Shown: one piece after another, positions 57,901 to 64,000 of the stretch
How positions within the stretch are numbered: position 1 is the first letter of the stretch
How the letters are laid out: every line of letters starts with the position of its first letter
Assembly (NCBI GenBank): GCA_965222645.1
Contig: OZ244968.1
Location: forward strand, 2,232,001 to 2,296,000
Length of the DNA stretch: 64,000 nt
Reading direction: 5' to 3'
DNA from: JABDMH01 sp965222645
GTDB taxonomy: Bacteria; Bacteroidota; Bacteroidia; Chitinophagales; Saprospiraceae
The notes under the pieces: model-generated
What the model was told of the DNA's origin: nothing
Seen by the model: only the letters and a program-made list of their open reading frames with translations
Databases searched by the model: none
Position numbers and translations under genes: made by a program

Positions 57901-58162
57901 CACTTACCCGTACGCCGGCCGTGTGATAATTCAAGCTAATGGGTAACGACAACGGACCCTGGGTAATGTCATATAAATGCAGGCCTACCCGGACGGTTCC
58001 TGTAAAATGCGATACCTGGTGTTCTGCAAATTTTCCCAGAGATGCTGCCATGTACGACGGTACCGTCACATCCCCAAAACTATTATTCATCGATTGAGAA
58101 TGTATTTTTACAGTGCTAATAAATACTGAAAACAATAGGGCTATTATTATTTTATTTTTCAT
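51938..58162 (-). CDS. Secreted Rhs protein with NucA/NucB-like nuclease tip
   Basis: A 2074-residue polymorphic-toxin candidate. It has a signal peptide (1-22, ending KIHSQ), an N-terminal region typical of secreted Bacteroidota Rhs proteins (YHTAGVRVSEVASREG), many YD-type repeats (about 700-1750), and an Rhs core with RDHLGSPRVLFED and EARNYIKSAAVFDGPDPISG (about 1770-1875) ending NSPVTNIDLWG. The last 199 residues are the variable tip: a hydrophobic linker (about 1915-1948) and a nuclease domain at about 1965-2074. Its NIIAKNRR-like helix, SLDEFPFASSKEGGTGA (2020-2036), VPAREQSVQGGKL and FFRRNKIMEGDKFKV match the NucA/NucB DNase family (DEYPFA motif, vP..EN..QG). The immunity-type gene overlaps its 3' end. 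The inferred role is interbacterial DNA damage. Confidence 0.92.
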   Translation of the reverse strand: MKNKIIIALLFSVFISTVKIHSQSMNNSFGDVTVPSYMAASLGKFAEHQVSHFTGTVRVGLHLYDITQGPLSLPISLNYHTAGVRVSEVASREGLNWAMYAGGMISRTVIGLADEGANGWFSLKNLGTISPTEVADGAQDSEPDVFVFNVAGFSGKFLFDIDAGTSETVEPMLIPRQDIKITRIYSGSILKGFKVILPNGVICYFGYYDASSMVETSQPLPTADATTSGWYLMRMETHDEKHYLTFNYATERYRVRYPASAESYMISQQTSCNLSGSAGSKYLNFYNIAVNNNYIIGKRLSSITNSSGTQTVNFNTDGVTRQDLEVFGSSPPQRLKEIVIHNGNFGYKWELTHSYFQSPSDNWDIGNGNTSSAWYKRLKLDQIQEKALNGSPVINPYVFEYHNANSIPHRLSYAIDHWGFANGETLNGAYPVNVPPTEVNGIYYGGSKRDSKESAMLSGSLKKVTFPTKGYTEYRFGANRIFYPAGSSAPFVSKERQTTCYVNGGQTCCTQEFATSNTFNLSATEILDAEISLDLKYGDYVTGHCNNAPNYLNFKLYTSTGTEVDSLSITQSSGIEEPPVRFDLTDEFGSISAGDYYFTIETENAWGEAEVFVKKAVEKDVGGLRIENIAQYSRAGTLLDSTGYSYTKAGSSESSGELYVEPVYGDKVIDNTNYIHLFWRDMAVVPLGGFDGYHIGYTRVVEKKESHGHTEYLFYVEPRVHVNSYPQSPELFLVKNGRNDKTTVKKENNTEVQSSTNTFYSNYENLGTDPLKVFYFKDETPSGAACYYVRDVTYKIRTGYNLISTEVVDRDGMQYTISHGYSINDQLAPTSQEVTNSDGDVHRTEMSYPSTYSGSSTVKNKLLEQNRIVPAWKTVKKVDNVKVDGDSTLYSFFTTSGTPTTSSTTALYPHKKYRYEMSWDNSGSAVVDDWQLQSTVDKYQVNVGSPAEVTIDGWSDPLELSWKSSGKLLQWKFIDHKKIYTYYTGSDLLEKYTAIDGTTIDYTWDDVMRLETEEDCKGVTAALAYVFSNGTEENRVNTTVTYPTLGTSTNKSLTTTTFYDELYSPIQTLRYQQHPSGTSQSIAEEQGYNALHWPTYRHEPKTNTGSPTNYINANTHFTRTFWESSPLQRPIKVEHPGSATLGRMLYSYGTNTATEVKDHINGGNYAANTLHKTVATDSDGNETHTFVDVLGNEVLVRRKNGSSIADTYTLYDAKNRPYLILPPGTTTSSTNLIFKKVYSGDDQILVQDDPDQDPETFTYDARELMESWQDGKMAAEGRLYSFVRDSYGRATIEGFGTTAGAVTDPVILRTYGSSGIEIDKVIVESSKVTGTEFFVVTEPEYDNCGRAYVTRKNSILHPQPKSIVDSLIFDAADNIIMAYYKVKPENLEVRIRNTFDHAGRYIKSFIQVTTGSTTWPEKELTEKKYTVKEQIEDLILGGGLQRLDYSYLHNRFLSGINSPLVDFAVGTDLFGMKIAYDSQIDAGNVTGQVLKNNGNITAVQWRQRDNAAGTVGNKKAYAYEYNFLDMLTAAEYFESGNNDAYDALFSYEDHRGNFDQITRNSPAGQIDNLTYTYKSGTNQLQTISDGSSGSTNKRGYVQNGNTYQQDENGFIKYDAENGATIIRDHLNHILEYTYGDVTITSSRDASGVMHRRELDSAGIRTVIDKIGMFEFRNGALSVIHHDNGYITLDRPVPEELFLTGTVSHVKTEKAVKITTERVLNSPANEENKAQECIEMIAGFEVKNGAQYLADIEEFAVQGLNYIFVIRDHLGSPRVLFEDANNDGGIDFANEVMEYKAYYPFGIEYEDDPPGVPQYRLSFNDKEAISYTNYLEFEARNYIKSAAVFDGPDPISGDFAALTTINYASNSPVTNIDLWGLQGTRADIRFERRAQAVLKGEMSATEFREANKNEGMGALAAASLFIPGPEDVAIGAFMASKAGQAVSGIAGKMFGKVKKLFGKGDDLPTIEFDQGTPNVSANIRDALEDGKPSVLTRETNKDIIAKNRRDALRGKENLRSPGTSLDEFPFASSKEGGTGARVKAVPAREQSVQGGKLSQFFRRNKIMEGDKFKVKVKDE

Positions 58163-58233
58163 GGTCTTGTTTTTTTATTGCAGTTATTTTTTCATGCTCC
58201 ATTCTCCTTGCTTCGCGCTTCGTGCTTCGATCT

Positions 58234-59235
58234 TCATTTTTTCACATAAGCATTCCGCTGTCCTTTTTCTAAAAAATACCGCATGCGTTGTACCTGACCA
58301 CGGGTAAACATGTACATGTTTTTATCATTCGTGTCATCCATAAAATTCATCACCATCGCCCGTGGATAGCCCAGGCAGTTGCTGTGCCGCGTGGGCATGG
58401 GGTCTCCTACATTGGGTGCATTATGGGGTGGGGTATCGGCCACGCCATCCGACTCACAAGGCCAAAACGTACCATACAGATCCCGAAGACCCAGCCAGTT
58501 GCCCATCAAGTGCGTAAGTGTCTTGCCCTCAGCATGCACTTCGCCACCAGAGCCAAAATATCTTCTGTCGATCACAATGCCGTCGGTACCCTCAGGCCCT
58601 CCCGGATACTGAGCATATGAACCAATGTCTTCATCTGAATCAATCACCCAAATATTGACTGTACCACCCGGGTCCACAGGTGGCGATCCCCTTTCTTTTG
58701 CCTTCATCTCATTGTAATCCCGCCAGGAATCAGATTTCGTCTCGGCTATCGCCATACCTCCCTCCATCAGGGGGGAAAGCCTAAACCGGATACCAGTATC
58801 AGCCGCACGGTCCCTGTACTCTCCATCCGGATCATGGTGGTCACTGGCCGGTATTTTCGGAGGTCCAAAATCCCGGTTTAGTGCCTGGAGCTGTATGCCG
58901 ATCTCCCGGGCCGCCACCGCTATATCATCGGTATACAACATGTGAAATATAAGCTCCAGTACAACGGGTCTCCTATCGTACCGGTAGTCTTTACTTTCTC
59001 TCCTGATCACCAATTCATTTTGCATCCACTCACTCCGGGTCACCACAGATCTACTGAATTGGTCCCGCAAGTATTTGTCATTTTTGTACCGCTTGCTTCG
59101 ACCAGGAGTATCTATTTCCATGTGGAATAGATCGTAGTAGGAATCCCGATTATTTTTTTCCGGATTTGCATGAACGCTTTCAGCAGTAATCATACTACTG
59201 AAAAACAGCAAGAGCAAGGTGGTAATCTTTTTCAT
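58234..59235 (-). CDS. M43-like protein without the zinc-binding motif
   Basis: A 333-residue secreted protein (signal peptide 1-23, ESVHA) of the pappalysin-like M43 type by context: TVNIWVIDS (193-200), GIVIDRRYFGSG, the helix GKTLTHLMGNWLGLRDLYGT, WPCESDGVADTPPHNAPN and the Met-turn-like NFMDDTNDKNMYMFTRGQVQ. Active members have HExxHxxGLxH; here the residues read HLMGNWLGLRD (242-252), so the catalytic Glu and two of the three zinc His are replaced. It is therefore a pseudo-protease or has another role. It lies 71 bases upstream of the Rhs gene, on the same strand, and is probably its operon partner: a processing or binding factor, or a chaperone-like secreted partner. Confidence 0.82.
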   Translation of the reverse strand: MKKITTLLLLFFSSMITAESVHANPEKNNRDSYYDLFHMEIDTPGRSKRYKNDKYLRDQFSRSVVTRSEWMQNELVIRRESKDYRYDRRPVVLELIFHMLYTDDIAVAAREIGIQLQALNRDFGPPKIPASDHHDPDGEYRDRAADTGIRFRLSPLMEGGMAIAETKSDSWRDYNEMKAKERGSPPVDPGGTVNIWVIDSDEDIGSYAQYPGGPEGTDGIVIDRRYFGSGGEVHAEGKTLTHLMGNWLGLRDLYGTFWPCESDGVADTPPHNAPNVGDPMPTRHSNCLGYPRAMVMNFMDDTNDKNMYMFTRGQVQRMRYFLEKGQRNAYVKK

Positions 59236-59904
59236 TGAGGTTTTCTTTTTTTATTAGATCGAATTTTCGTTGTTTCAATGTGCACCGGCCTTTATGAATC
59301 CGCAGCCGGTGCATCCAGTTATATCCGTACCAGCCTTTGCCGGTACTCGTGAATAGTATCGTCAATAGTCTTCCTTTCCCTTTCGAGTGTTACACTCCAA
59401 GAGAGTTATCTGTTCATACTTTATTAGGGAATTTTTTTTGGTTACTTGGTGCGCATGATTTTTCTGGTGTTGTCGCTCCTTAAGCTTCTGATGGAGTACG
59501 ATTATAAAAAAAGGCGCGAAGCTTTAAACCGCTCTGCCGAGGGTTTTCGCACACCCAGTTAGAATCGATCAAGCCCACGCCTATGCGTGTAGGCTTAATC
59601 TGTATCTAACTTTTGAAAACGTGCGATTTTCGACAGAACAGACGCCCTATAAATTTCATCTCCGATTAGTATAACAGCCGTTGCTATCGTCAATCAAAGT
59701 TCTGCACTAATATAAGAAAGAAATATTTACTATAGAATGGAGCGAGTAAATTTCCTTATTCTCACTCCTGAAATGGTACCTCTCAAAGGTTGAATCTTCC
59801 TGCAAAAACTCGTAATTTGTAGCAATAATATATATGTCACAAATAGTACCGTAATTTATACCTCCAGACGCAAGTAAGTAGGTGGCAAACAAATACTTTG
59901 AGAA
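59236..59904. other. Long intergenic region upstream of the M43-like/Rhs operon
   Basis: About 670 bases between divergent genes. It contains a perfect nine-base stem hairpin TGCACCGGC / GCCGGTGCA (59281-59313), in the leader of the M43-like gene; a perfect inverted repeat GAGTGT-T-ACACTC (59385-59397), a candidate operator; and a bulged hairpin near 59573-59592 (AAGCCcACGC / GCGTgtaGGCTT). A 35-codon frame starts at ATG 59455, which I do not support as a gene. A weak minus-strand frame (59707-59967) overlaps the DUF6602 start and is not supported either. Confidence 0.6.
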
Positions 59905-60798
59905 ATGAACAAAGATCTGCTCCATTTTATAAAATCTACAACTCAAGAAATGGATGCCGAGTATCATCGAATACAGTCAAGAGTGAAGGAAGATCCTGGA
60001 ACAGCTGGCGATCAAGGTGAATTGAACTGGAAGCAGTTGCTGGAAAATTGGCTGCCATCACTTTTTAAAATGGTGACTAAGGGAAGAATCATAAGCCACG
60101 ACGGAATAGCCACGCCGCAAATTGATCTTCTTATATTGAGGCCAGAATATCCAGTAGGACTTTTATCGAAAAACCTGTATTTAGCCGAAGGGGTATTAGC
60201 TGCGTTCGAGTGTAAAATAACTCTAAAAAGAGAACATCTCCGGAAAGCATTCGAAAACTCTGTACTCATAAAGAAAAGCGTTATTTCTAAATCTGGTTCT
60301 CTGTATAAGGAAGTAACGAGTCCCATCATATATGGACTACTAGCTCATTCCACTAGCATAACGTCAAAGACAAAGTCAGTCACAGCATTGATAAATGATA
60401 GAATTATTAAAGAGGATTATTGTCAAATTAGTCATCCTCGTGAGATGCTTGATCTAATTTGTATCGCAAACTTGGCAACATGGTCAAGCACAAAGATATA
60501 TAAGCTACCAATTCCGGATAAAACAAATCTTCACACGACATATACCAAATATGCAAAAGAGCTCAACGAAGAAAGTGACTTCTACCCAATTGGTTCGCTA
60601 ATTACAAAACTAATTTATAAAATTGCTTGGGAATACGAAGGATTGAGACCAATCGCAGAATACTTTTCGAAATCAAAAATTTCGGGGTCAGGAGGGGGCA
60701 AACTAAGAAGCTGGGGCAGCGAGATATTCTCTGATTCTTTTAATGCAAATGTCAAATCGACTATGCAAGAATGGAATGAATGGAAAATGACGATTTAA
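59905..60798 (+). CDS. DUF6602-like nuclease-fold candidate
   Basis: A 297-residue cytoplasmic protein resembling DUF6602: the signature AGDQGELNWKQLLENWLP (34-51), then TPQIDLLILRPEYP (70-83) and AAFECKITLKREHLRKA (99-115). The residues D74...E102-x-K104 are spaced as in a PD-(D/E)xK core: aspartate at the end of a β-strand, then E-x-K on the next. Related proteins occur beside restriction or phage-defence genes. No signal peptide and no partner gene; it is divergent from the M43-like gene. Catalysis is inferred from residue spacing only. Codon use looks more A+T-rich than its neighbours, consistent with acquired DNA. Confidence 0.75.
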   Translation: MNKDLLHFIKSTTQEMDAEYHRIQSRVKEDPGTAGDQGELNWKQLLENWLPSLFKMVTKGRIISHDGIATPQIDLLILRPEYPVGLLSKNLYLAEGVLAAFECKITLKREHLRKAFENSVLIKKSVISKSGSLYKEVTSPIIYGLLAHSTSITSKTKSVTALINDRIIKEDYCQISHPREMLDLICIANLATWSSTKIYKLPIPDKTNLHTTYTKYAKELNEESDFYPIGSLITKLIYKIAWEYEGLRPIAEYFSKSKISGSGGGKLRSWGSEIFSDSFNANVKSTMQEWNEWKMTI

Positions 60799-60933
60799 AT
60801 TTAGCAATACTATAGTTCCAACAAGTAAGGAAGAATTTAACAACTCTCAAAACTGGTTTATTGCCTTTTCATAAAGTCTCGGTCTATTTTTCTGCCATGT
60901 TTTTCAGCTGGGATTCGAATTCCATAGCCAAAT

Positions 60934-61449
60934 TCACACCGCGTCCACCTGTCTTGAGTTGCAGTATTCAGATACCAAAGCATCAACCCTTGCCGGTTCA
61001 CTTTCAGCCAGGTTCACAATTACTCTAAAAGAGGTATTAAAGAAGATCGAAACAACAGGAGGTACGGTGATGGAATAGTCTTTTCCAAAGTTGCTATAAC
61101 TTATTCCATCGCTAGGTGCTAAACCCCGAGACACTAATATAAGTTGCCCCCACTCCCATTCCTATTCCTTTCACTATCGAATAATTGGCCTCTGTAACAA
61201 TAACCGAGCTGTTGAAATTTTAATACATCCTAGGAAGCATCAAAAAGCCGAGACATTCAATAGTCCGAATTTGCTTTGCTGAAAAAAAAGTCTTGCAACT
61301 ACGATGTTTGTTCGCAAATAATCATCCCCTGTAAAAATCTCTAGCGGGAGAGTCTGTGACTTTACCGTATTCATTAAGAATGCAAGACAGCTAATAAAAA
61401 GTATTCTATATTTAATGTTATTTGTCAATGATATAAAATCCATGTCCAA
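60934..61449 (-). pseudogene. Broken exported-protein gene (membrane β-barrel-like)
   Basis: Read on the minus strand, several frames form one decaying gene. Frame 1 (61449-61240): signal-like MDMDFISLTNNIKYRILFIS, then KSQTLPLEIFTGDDYLRTN and FFQQSKFGLLNVSAF-stop. Frame 2: SSVIVTEANYSIVKGIGMGVG, then GATYISVSGFST-stop. Frame 3 (to 60934): GISYSNFGKDYSITVPPVVS, then IFFNTSFRVIVNLAESEP. The amphipathic strand pattern suggests an outer-membrane-type protein. At least two frame changes and stops are needed, so no product is expected. The identity is tentative. Confidence 0.45.
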
Positions 61450-61570
61450 GAAACAGGCTGATTATAAGCATTTATCCAATATTCATTGCTTTGAATCTAA
61501 TTACGTAGGGATGTTTTAGGAGGTGTGAAATGTCAAAATGTGCAGAAAAGATGTAGAATTGTGCAGCCGC

Positions 61571-61950
61571 TTAATTTTTGATGGAATTTCGATACGCTTG
61601 TGGAGAAATGCCTTTCTTTTTGTAAAAAAGTGAGAAAAGTGGTAGGTTGACCCAAAACCCAATCGATAGGCAACCTCCTTGATGGATCTAAAGTAAGTTG
61701 TAATTTTCGGGCAGCCTCTATGTAGATTTTTGTGCTGATTAACTCCTTTGCAGTAATATCAAAAGAAAACCAGATGGCATCATTTAATTTCCTGGTCGAA
61801 GCATTCATGAGGTTGTCGTAGTCTTTCACTTTGAGGTATTTCGAGAAGGTGGCTTCCAATAGTTTTAGGAAATCAGATAGTATGGTGGCTTGTTGGTTTT
61901 CATCCTCTTTTTAATCATCCGGTAGATCGCTTCGAACGCAACCTAACAAA
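61571..61950 (-). pseudogene. AraC-family regulator remnant with multiple frameshifts
   Basis: Minus-strand pieces in three frames join as AFEAIYRMIKK, EDENQQATILSDFLKLLEA, KLNDAIWFSFDITAKELIST, KIYIEAARKLQLTLD, then EVAYRLGFGSTYHFSHFFTK and KKGISPQAYRNSIKN-stop (61571-61573). This is the C-terminal half of an AraC-type regulator; the second HTH and the closing PxxYR motif are recognisable. Changes of frame near 61933, 61690 and 61620 inactivate it. The N-terminal sensor part was not found. Confidence 0.72.
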
Positions 61951-62229
61951 AAGAGAATCCAATTCTATCCCATTAACTTCAAACGTTGATCTTAAAAATG
62001 GTGCAAATCGGCATGTGCGGACGTGTGGGCAGTCAAAAACCTAAGACAAACAACGCATTCAAATATCCATAAATGGCTGTCATATCCGGTTTTGCCGAAA
62101 GGCAATGCTATCATGTGAGGCAATTACCATCAGACAGCTGCACCTAATGTTTTACGGGCTCCGTCAATACCTTAAACCTGGTTAATCAAGTAGTGGTTTC
62201 AATCCCGGATCATAACGATAGTTCCAACG
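61951..62229. other. Intergenic debris at the right side of the island
   Basis: About 280 bases without a recognisable gene. A small hairpin TTGCC-GAAA-GGCAA lies at 62092-62105. The stretch leads straight into the right 136-bp repeat. Confidence 0.4.
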
Positions 62230-62365
62230 CACTGGCCTGCGACTCCTCATGGTGATAAGGCAAATTATCGTGATGAATTTAAAAAGTATGCATTCCGGAC
62301 TCTTTCGTTTTTCTCAAAGGTGATAGGGTTGTAGTCCAATCGATATGAGCAAAAGTATTGGACGA
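62230..62365. repeat. 136-bp direct repeat, right copy (hydrolase 3' fragment)
   Basis: Gapless match to 50782-50917 with about ten mismatches, several of them C-to-T or G-to-A. It carries the codons for the end of the α/β-hydrolase (RANYRDEFKKYA, FSKVIGL, stop) but no upstream part of the gene, so it is a fragment. Sequence on its right (GGCCACTATATAACC) differs from that following the left copy. Confidence 0.9.
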
Positions 62366-62455
62366 GGCCACTATATAACCATTTTATTTTGATTTACCGG
62401 ATTACAACCGTATTTTACTGCAGAGTAACATTTCTGACACCTCAATAAGACAATC

Positions 62456-63598
62456 ATGAAAGCAAGATCGATAAGTGGAAAAAAAATTGAGGAAATTCGA
62501 GGTACTCTCGAAGCTACAATTGCAGCTGGATTCAAACCCACCCTTGCTGTGGTCTTTTTGTCTGTAAAAATAGACCGGGAAGAAGTCATTTCCTGTCTCA
62601 ATCAATTTGGTATCCAAATTTTTGGAGCAACTACTCACGGAGAATTTATTGATGAGAATGTGGGGAAAGAGTCTATTGCGATGTTACTGCTCGATCTTGA
62701 TCCCGCTTATTTTCATATCCACCTGGAGGAATACCCGGATTTAGATTTTCGAGGTGCCGGTAACAGAGCGGCACAAGAGTCGATTAAACATATTGGATCT
62801 CCGGGATTCCTCATGGCGGGCAGTCATCTCGCAACTGATCCTGAACAATTACTGGGCGGCATTATTGATATGATTGGAGAGGAGGTTTCGTTATTCGGAG
62901 GTATGGCCGGAGATGACCTTACATTAAAGGAGCAGTTTGTCTTTTCTCACCAGGCATCCAGTAATCAGGGTGTGATACTCCTTGCACTTGACAGCAAAAA
63001 AGTAAAAATAGCTGGACGTGCACTCTGTGGGTGGAAAGCTGTTGGCACTGAGAAAGTGGTGACGAGGAGCGATGGTAATCACCTCTATACAATCGAAAAC
63101 ATCCCAACGCTGGACATGCTCGCAAAATATGGTGGGCTCAGGGATCCCACTCCCGAAAATGCGAATCTTCTTTTGGAGATCGGTGCACTTTATCCACTCC
63201 AGCTACTGCGAGAAAATGCGCCTCCTGTTATAAGGCCAAGTCTCGTTGTGGATTGGGATGATCATTCCACTTATACCAGTGGTTATGTGCCTCAGGGATC
63301 TAAAGTCCGGTTCTGTATTCCACCCGATTTTGATGCAATCGAAGAAGTTATAGAGGGATGCCGGGATCTGAGAGACACCGATCTGAAAGAAGCTGATGCA
63401 GTTGTTTACTTTAGTTGTGCAGGGAGGCTAATGACTTTTGGTCCCTTAATGGAGCAAGAAATCTCCGGTATCAAGGAAGTGTGGGGTGCACCGATAGTGG
63501 GAATGTTTTCAAATGCAGAATTTGGACGTGCAAAGGGCGGTTCACTCGAGTTACATAATCTCACGAGCTGCTGTGTTGCGATCAAGGAAATTGATTAG
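62456..63598 (+). CDS. FIST-domain sensor protein
   Basis: A 380-residue cytoplasmic protein with FIST_N (about 20-215) and FIST_C (about 225-360). Recognisable are the segments TLAVVFLSVKIDREEV, GATTHGEFIDENVGKES, LFGGMAGDDL (typical GGxAGDD), KIAGRALCGWKAVGTEKVVT, the FIST_C start MLAKYGG and the closing CAGRLMTFG with PIVGMFSNAEFGRAKG. FIST proteins bind small ligands, possibly amino acids, and pass the signal to a kinase or cyclase. The stop codon (63596-63598) is directly followed by the ATG of a histidine kinase gene, so the two form a ligand-sensor/kinase pair. Confidence 0.9.
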   Translation: MKARSISGKKIEEIRGTLEATIAAGFKPTLAVVFLSVKIDREEVISCLNQFGIQIFGATTHGEFIDENVGKESIAMLLLDLDPAYFHIHLEEYPDLDFRGAGNRAAQESIKHIGSPGFLMAGSHLATDPEQLLGGIIDMIGEEVSLFGGMAGDDLTLKEQFVFSHQASSNQGVILLALDSKKVKIAGRALCGWKAVGTEKVVTRSDGNHLYTIENIPTLDMLAKYGGLRDPTPENANLLLEIGALYPLQLLRENAPPVIRPSLVVDWDDHSTYTSGYVPQGSKVRFCIPPDFDAIEEVIEGCRDLRDTDLKEADAVVYFSCAGRLMTFGPLMEQEISGIKEVWGAPIVGMFSNAEFGRAKGGSLELHNLTSCCVAIKEID

Positions 63599-64000
63599 AT
63601 GAATCCACAACTGCAACTCATCCGGGAATTTATCGACAATGAAACTCATCTGAGCAGTGAAGAAAAGGGACTCTTAAAAAATGCCTGCAAAGGGGTGGAA
63701 AAGCAGATGGAAATACTGCGGTTTAAACTTGACCGGACCGAAAAAGTAAAAAATACCACGGCAATTCTGTTGGAAGAAACAATTGCCGAACTCGAAACCA
63801 AGCGCCAAGATGTCGAAAAAGTAAATACGGCACTAAAAGAATCGATTGAAAATCTCAAGGCCACACAAGCCCAACTTATTCACTCCGAAAAGATGGCTTC
63901 ACTGGGTGAACTCACTGCCGGTATTGCTCATGAGATACAGAATCCACTCAATTTTGTCAATAATTTTGCGCAGGTGAGCATTGAGCTCCTTGATGAGATG
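63599..64000 (+). CDS. Sensor histidine kinase, 3' part outside window
   Basis: First 134 residues. ATG 63599 follows the FIST stop codon without a gap. No membrane segment or signal is seen. A long coiled coil (about 30-100, LEETIAELETKRQDVEKVNT) leads to the dimerisation/phospho-acceptor helix HSEKMASLGELTAGIAHEIQ, with His at about residue 117 in AHEIQNPLNFVNNF. The ATPase domain lies beyond the end of the window. It is probably cytoplasmic and receives its input from the FIST protein. Confidence 0.93.
   Translation, partial: MNPQLQLIREFIDNETHLSSEEKGLLKNACKGVEKQMEILRFKLDRTEKVKNTTAILLEETIAELETKRQDVEKVNTALKESIENLKATQAQLIHSEKMASLGELTAGIAHEIQNPLNFVNNFAQVSIELLDEM

Noticed and set aside
59707..59967. 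86-codon minus-strand frame upstream of the DUF6602-like gene
   Set aside because: It overlaps the DUF6602 start, lacks any motif and lies in the promoter region.
62230..62365. Second functional hydrolase gene
   Set aside because: Only the last 35 codons are present; the catalytic serine and all upstream sequence are missing.

Overview
The window is chromosomal DNA from a member of the Bacteroidota, most plausibly a Saprospira/Cytophaga-type environmental bacterium. The evidence is a hybrid two-component system with Reg_prop/Y_Y_Y sensor and AraC output, a type III glutamine synthetase, a type IX secretion (type B, CHU_C) C-terminal domain, a secreted Rhs protein, many lipoprotein and Tat-like signal peptides, and exact or near TAnnTTTG promoter elements. 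No tRNA or rRNA gene and no CRISPR array were seen.

Left end (1-7.4 kb): the 3' part of a TolC-type efflux channel and ruvB converge on a 2.95-kb non-coding tandem array of about 28 copies of a ~107-bp unit with a palindromic GTACGCGTAC core, the most striking structural feature here. Then come a small secreted protein, NADP-type icd and an ArsR-like regulator broken by one in-frame TGA. From 7.5 to 18 kb: a complete HTCS regulator, a divergent AraC-only protein with phased direct repeats between them, a β-helix lipoprotein, an exported RraA-like protein, a glycosyltransferase C-terminal scrap, a metallophosphoesterase, a duplicated 132-bp palindrome-bearing repeat and a small importer/phosphoribosyltransferase pair.

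From 17.9 to 22.8 kb five genes on the minus strand (two RidA-like proteins, a SelA-like PLP enzyme, a metal-dependent amidohydrolase and an SMP-30-like lactonase) all carry export signals and look like an extracytoplasmic catabolic route. From 23 to 50 kb lie mostly metabolic genes: an MSOX-type oxidase, glutamine synthetase III, a MITE-like element, the operon glgA-glgC-ATP-grasp, a β-helix/di-haem cytochrome pair, a T9SS cargo protein, a sulfatase, a PLP lyase-like enzyme, an M20 amidohydrolase, a frameshifted FAD dehydrogenase, a glutamine-amidotransferase/ATP-grasp pair, a GT4 glycosyltransferase, a TIM-barrel protein, a D-aminoacylase-like enzyme, a BNR-repeat protein and an esterase-like hydrolase.

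From 50.8 to 62.4 kb is an accessory island bracketed by two 136-bp direct repeats (the 3' end of the hydrolase gene and its copy). It holds a degraded Rhs tip, a SUKH (SMI1/KNR4) immunity-type gene, a 2074-residue secreted Rhs protein ending in a NucA/NucB-like nuclease domain, an M43-like protein whose zinc motif is lost, a DUF6602-like nuclease candidate and several pseudogenes. The right edge has a FIST sensor protein followed at once by a histidine kinase that runs out of the window.

All assignments come from reading the sequence and from remembered family features; no database search was run.
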